NCBI RefSeq assembly: GCF_017316025.1
Contig: NZ_JAFLVT010000020.1
Location: forward strand, 1-64,000
Direction: 5' to 3'
Source: Candidatus Enterococcus myersii
GTDB lineage: Bacteria; Bacillota; Bacilli; Lactobacillales; Enterococcaceae
Length of the DNA stretch: 64,000 nt
In this document: in pieces, positions 62,739 to 64,000 of the stretch
How the letters are laid out: the number at the start of each line of letters is the position of its first letter
Numbering within the stretch: the first letter of the stretch is position 1
Notes under the pieces: generated by a model
What the model saw: only the letters and a program-made list of their open reading frames with translations
The model's database searches: none
What the model was told of the DNA's origin: nothing
Made by a program: the position numbers and the translations under genes

Positions 62739-63025
62739 TAAATATTAAGCGAACAAAAGAGGAGTAACAAATTTTCAGGCTTTTCAGAGAACTGGCGGCA
62801 GGTGCGAGTCAGTAAGTCAAAATTTGTGAATGGACTTTTGCGCTGATAACTTGAACATCAGTAGGGTTATCCGGAAAACTCCCGTTATCTAAAGGAAGGT
62901 TGTTGTTTGACGACTGAATAAGAGGTTTATTTAGGTTACTTAAATTGCTTGGAATAAACAAAATGAGGTGGCACCGTGAGCTATTCGCCCTCAAGTCTGC
63001 ATTAGCAGGCTTGGGGGCTTTTTTG
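62739..63025 (+). ncRNA. T-box leader, tryptophan-specific
   Basis: Senses uncharged tRNA and lets transcription continue into trpE. The conserved T-box sequence is AATGAGGTGGCACCGTG (62962-62978). The specifier loop reads GTGAATGGAC with the codon TGG (Trp) at 62831-62833. The terminator stem pairs GCCCTCAAGTCTGC (62987-63000) with GCAGGCTTGGGGGC (63005-63018), then TTTTTT. The specifier and the downstream gene agree. Confidence 0.93.
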
Positions 63026-63046
63026 TTTTTTAAATGGAGGGATGGT

Positions 63047-64000
63047 ATGAAAATTATACAAAGGATGAATGGTGACTTTTTAACACCAGTTTCATTATAT
63101 TTACGCTTAAAATCCAAAGAAAAATTTTTATTGGAAAGTTTGCTTCAAAATCATCAACAGGAGTGCTATTCGATGATTGCACTTGATCCAATCGATAAGT
63201 TGTCCTATCAAAATGGAATCTTCCAAACGCAAAATAACTGTTACCCAGTGACAGATCCTTTAAAAGAATTAGAAAAATATGTCGTGAAAAATTGTGATAT
63301 TTTACCCCAATTGCCCTTTCAAGGAGGGGCAATTGGTTATGTTGGCTATGATATCGCGGCTTGCTATGAAAATATCGGTAGCATACCTCCTGATGAAATG
63401 GAATTGCCAGATTTACATCTTTATCTTTTTGAAACATATGTGATCTATGAGCACGTTAAAAAGCAGGTCACTATCATCTGTAGCAACGCCTACAGCAATT
63501 GTGATAAAACAACATTGCAAAGGCGTTGTCAGCAGTTAGTAGAAGAAATAAAAGTAATGGCAGAAGATGAAATGACACCTATGAGGGCATTAAAGCTAAA
63601 AGCTGAGCCCTCTGTTTGTCAAAAAAAGTTTGAAACAATTGTTAAAAATGCCAAGAAATTAATTGCCGCCGGAGATATGTTTCAAGTTGTTTTATCCCAA
63701 AGATTAACAGCTGAATTAACAGTTACGCCATTTGCCTATTATCGTCAGTTAAGAAAATCAAATCCATCGCCATATATGTATTATTTGGATTTTAAAGATT
63801 ACCAAATTATCGGTGCATCACCAGAAATTTTAGTCAGTGTAAAAGATCAAAAAATAGTAACGAATCCAATTGCAGGTACGAGACCGCGGGGGAAAAGTGA
63901 ATTAGAAGATAAGCTTTTTGCTAAAGAGTTACTGGCTGATGAAAAAGAACGAGCAGAACACATGATGTTAATTGATTTAGCCCGAAATGATTTGAATAAG
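63047..64000 (+). CDS. trpE: Anthranilate synthase component I (partial, cut by window end)
   Basis: Chorismate-to-anthranilate enzyme, first step of tryptophan synthesis. Only the first 318 codons are inside the window. The N-terminal part has LLES (Trp feedback-binding segment), then the GAIGYVGYD block. The chorismate-binding core begins near 195 with AKKLIAAGDMFQVVLSQRL, NPIAGTRPRG and EHMMLIDLARNDL. The ATG at 63047 follows GGAGG. The T-box shows Trp-dependent control. Confidence 0.95.
   Translation, partial: MKIIQRMNGDFLTPVSLYLRLKSKEKFLLESLLQNHQQECYSMIALDPIDKLSYQNGIFQTQNNCYPVTDPLKELEKYVVKNCDILPQLPFQGGAIGYVGYDIAACYENIGSIPPDEMELPDLHLYLFETYVIYEHVKKQVTIICSNAYSNCDKTTLQRRCQQLVEEIKVMAEDEMTPMRALKLKAEPSVCQKKFETIVKNAKKLIAAGDMFQVVLSQRLTAELTVTPFAYYRQLRKSNPSPYMYYLDFKDYQIIGASPEILVSVKDQKIVTNPIAGTRPRGKSELEDKLFAKELLADEKERAEHMMLIDLARNDLNK

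Overview
This window is ordinary low-GC Firmicutes chromosome, most likely from the Enterococcaceae (Enterococcus or a close relative such as Tetragenococcus or Vagococcus). The reasons are strong AGGAGG ribosome binding sites, frequent GTG/TTG starts, rho-independent terminators after most units, HU, SodA and ThyA sequences of enterococcal type, a liaFSR system next to greA-mltG, a MapZ division protein, and the block fer/ypbB-recQ-LysM-cmk-rpsA-der-hup. The genus call is inference; no 16S rRNA is present.

Layout. 1-2.0 kb: secreted GH25 lysozyme with four GW/SH3-like wall-binding repeats. 2.1-8.8 kb: mltG, greA, the envelope-stress system liaFSR, a KtrA-type K+ regulator, a HesB-like protein and a lipid-linked GT2 glycosyltransferase. 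8.9-12.1 kb (minus strand): a second GW-repeat exported protein without a catalytic domain, a D-2-hydroxyacid dehydrogenase and a DUF1189 membrane protein. 12.2-18.0 kb: GtrA-like flippase, sodA, GNAT, cold-shock protein, teichoic-acid genes tagD-tagH-tagG and an LCP ligase. 18.4-28.2 kb: class B PBP, small coiled-coil protein, Na+/H+ antiporter, ABC-F ATPase, thyA-folA, hemolysin III-like protein (minus), DegV. 28.6-33.0 kb: a six-gene envelope operon (SGNH lipase, YpmS-like, msrA, yozE, ctpA, signal peptidase). 33.0-36.4 kb (minus): alpha/beta hydrolase-mprF. 36.5-43.5 kb: lysozyme-like protein, DUF368, dnaG-rpoD, mapZ. 43.6-50.1 kb: azlCD, cvfB, fur, xerD-scpA-scpB-rluB, and an FMN riboswitch-ribU unit. 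50.1-53.7 kb: large intergenic region, YfcC-family transporter, pepV. 53.9-61.7 kb: ferredoxin (minus), ypbB-recQ, LysM protein, cmk, rpsA, der, hup. 61.9-64.0 kb: exported C39-like peptidase, then a tryptophan T-box leader and the start of trpE, cut by the window edge.

Taken together the window is dominated by envelope work: peptidoglycan synthesis and trimming (mltG, PBP2B, CtpA, LysM, GH25, lysozyme-like), teichoic acid export and attachment (tagDHG, LCP), membrane charge (mprF) and stress sensing (liaFSR), plus core replication, transcription and chromosome-segregation genes.

No CRISPR array, insertion sequence, prophage, tRNA or rRNA was seen. I found no clearly undescribed multi-gene system. 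The points most worth a second look are regulatory: a PerR-type box on the fur promoter, an 11-bp-phased triple repeat before the C39 peptidase, an attenuator-like hairpin before dnaG, a small ORF coupled to liaF, several multi-tier hairpins, and the 570-bp leader of the YfcC gene. Two gene-level points also stand out: mprF paired with an alpha/beta hydrolase, and the zinc-ribbon MapZ.
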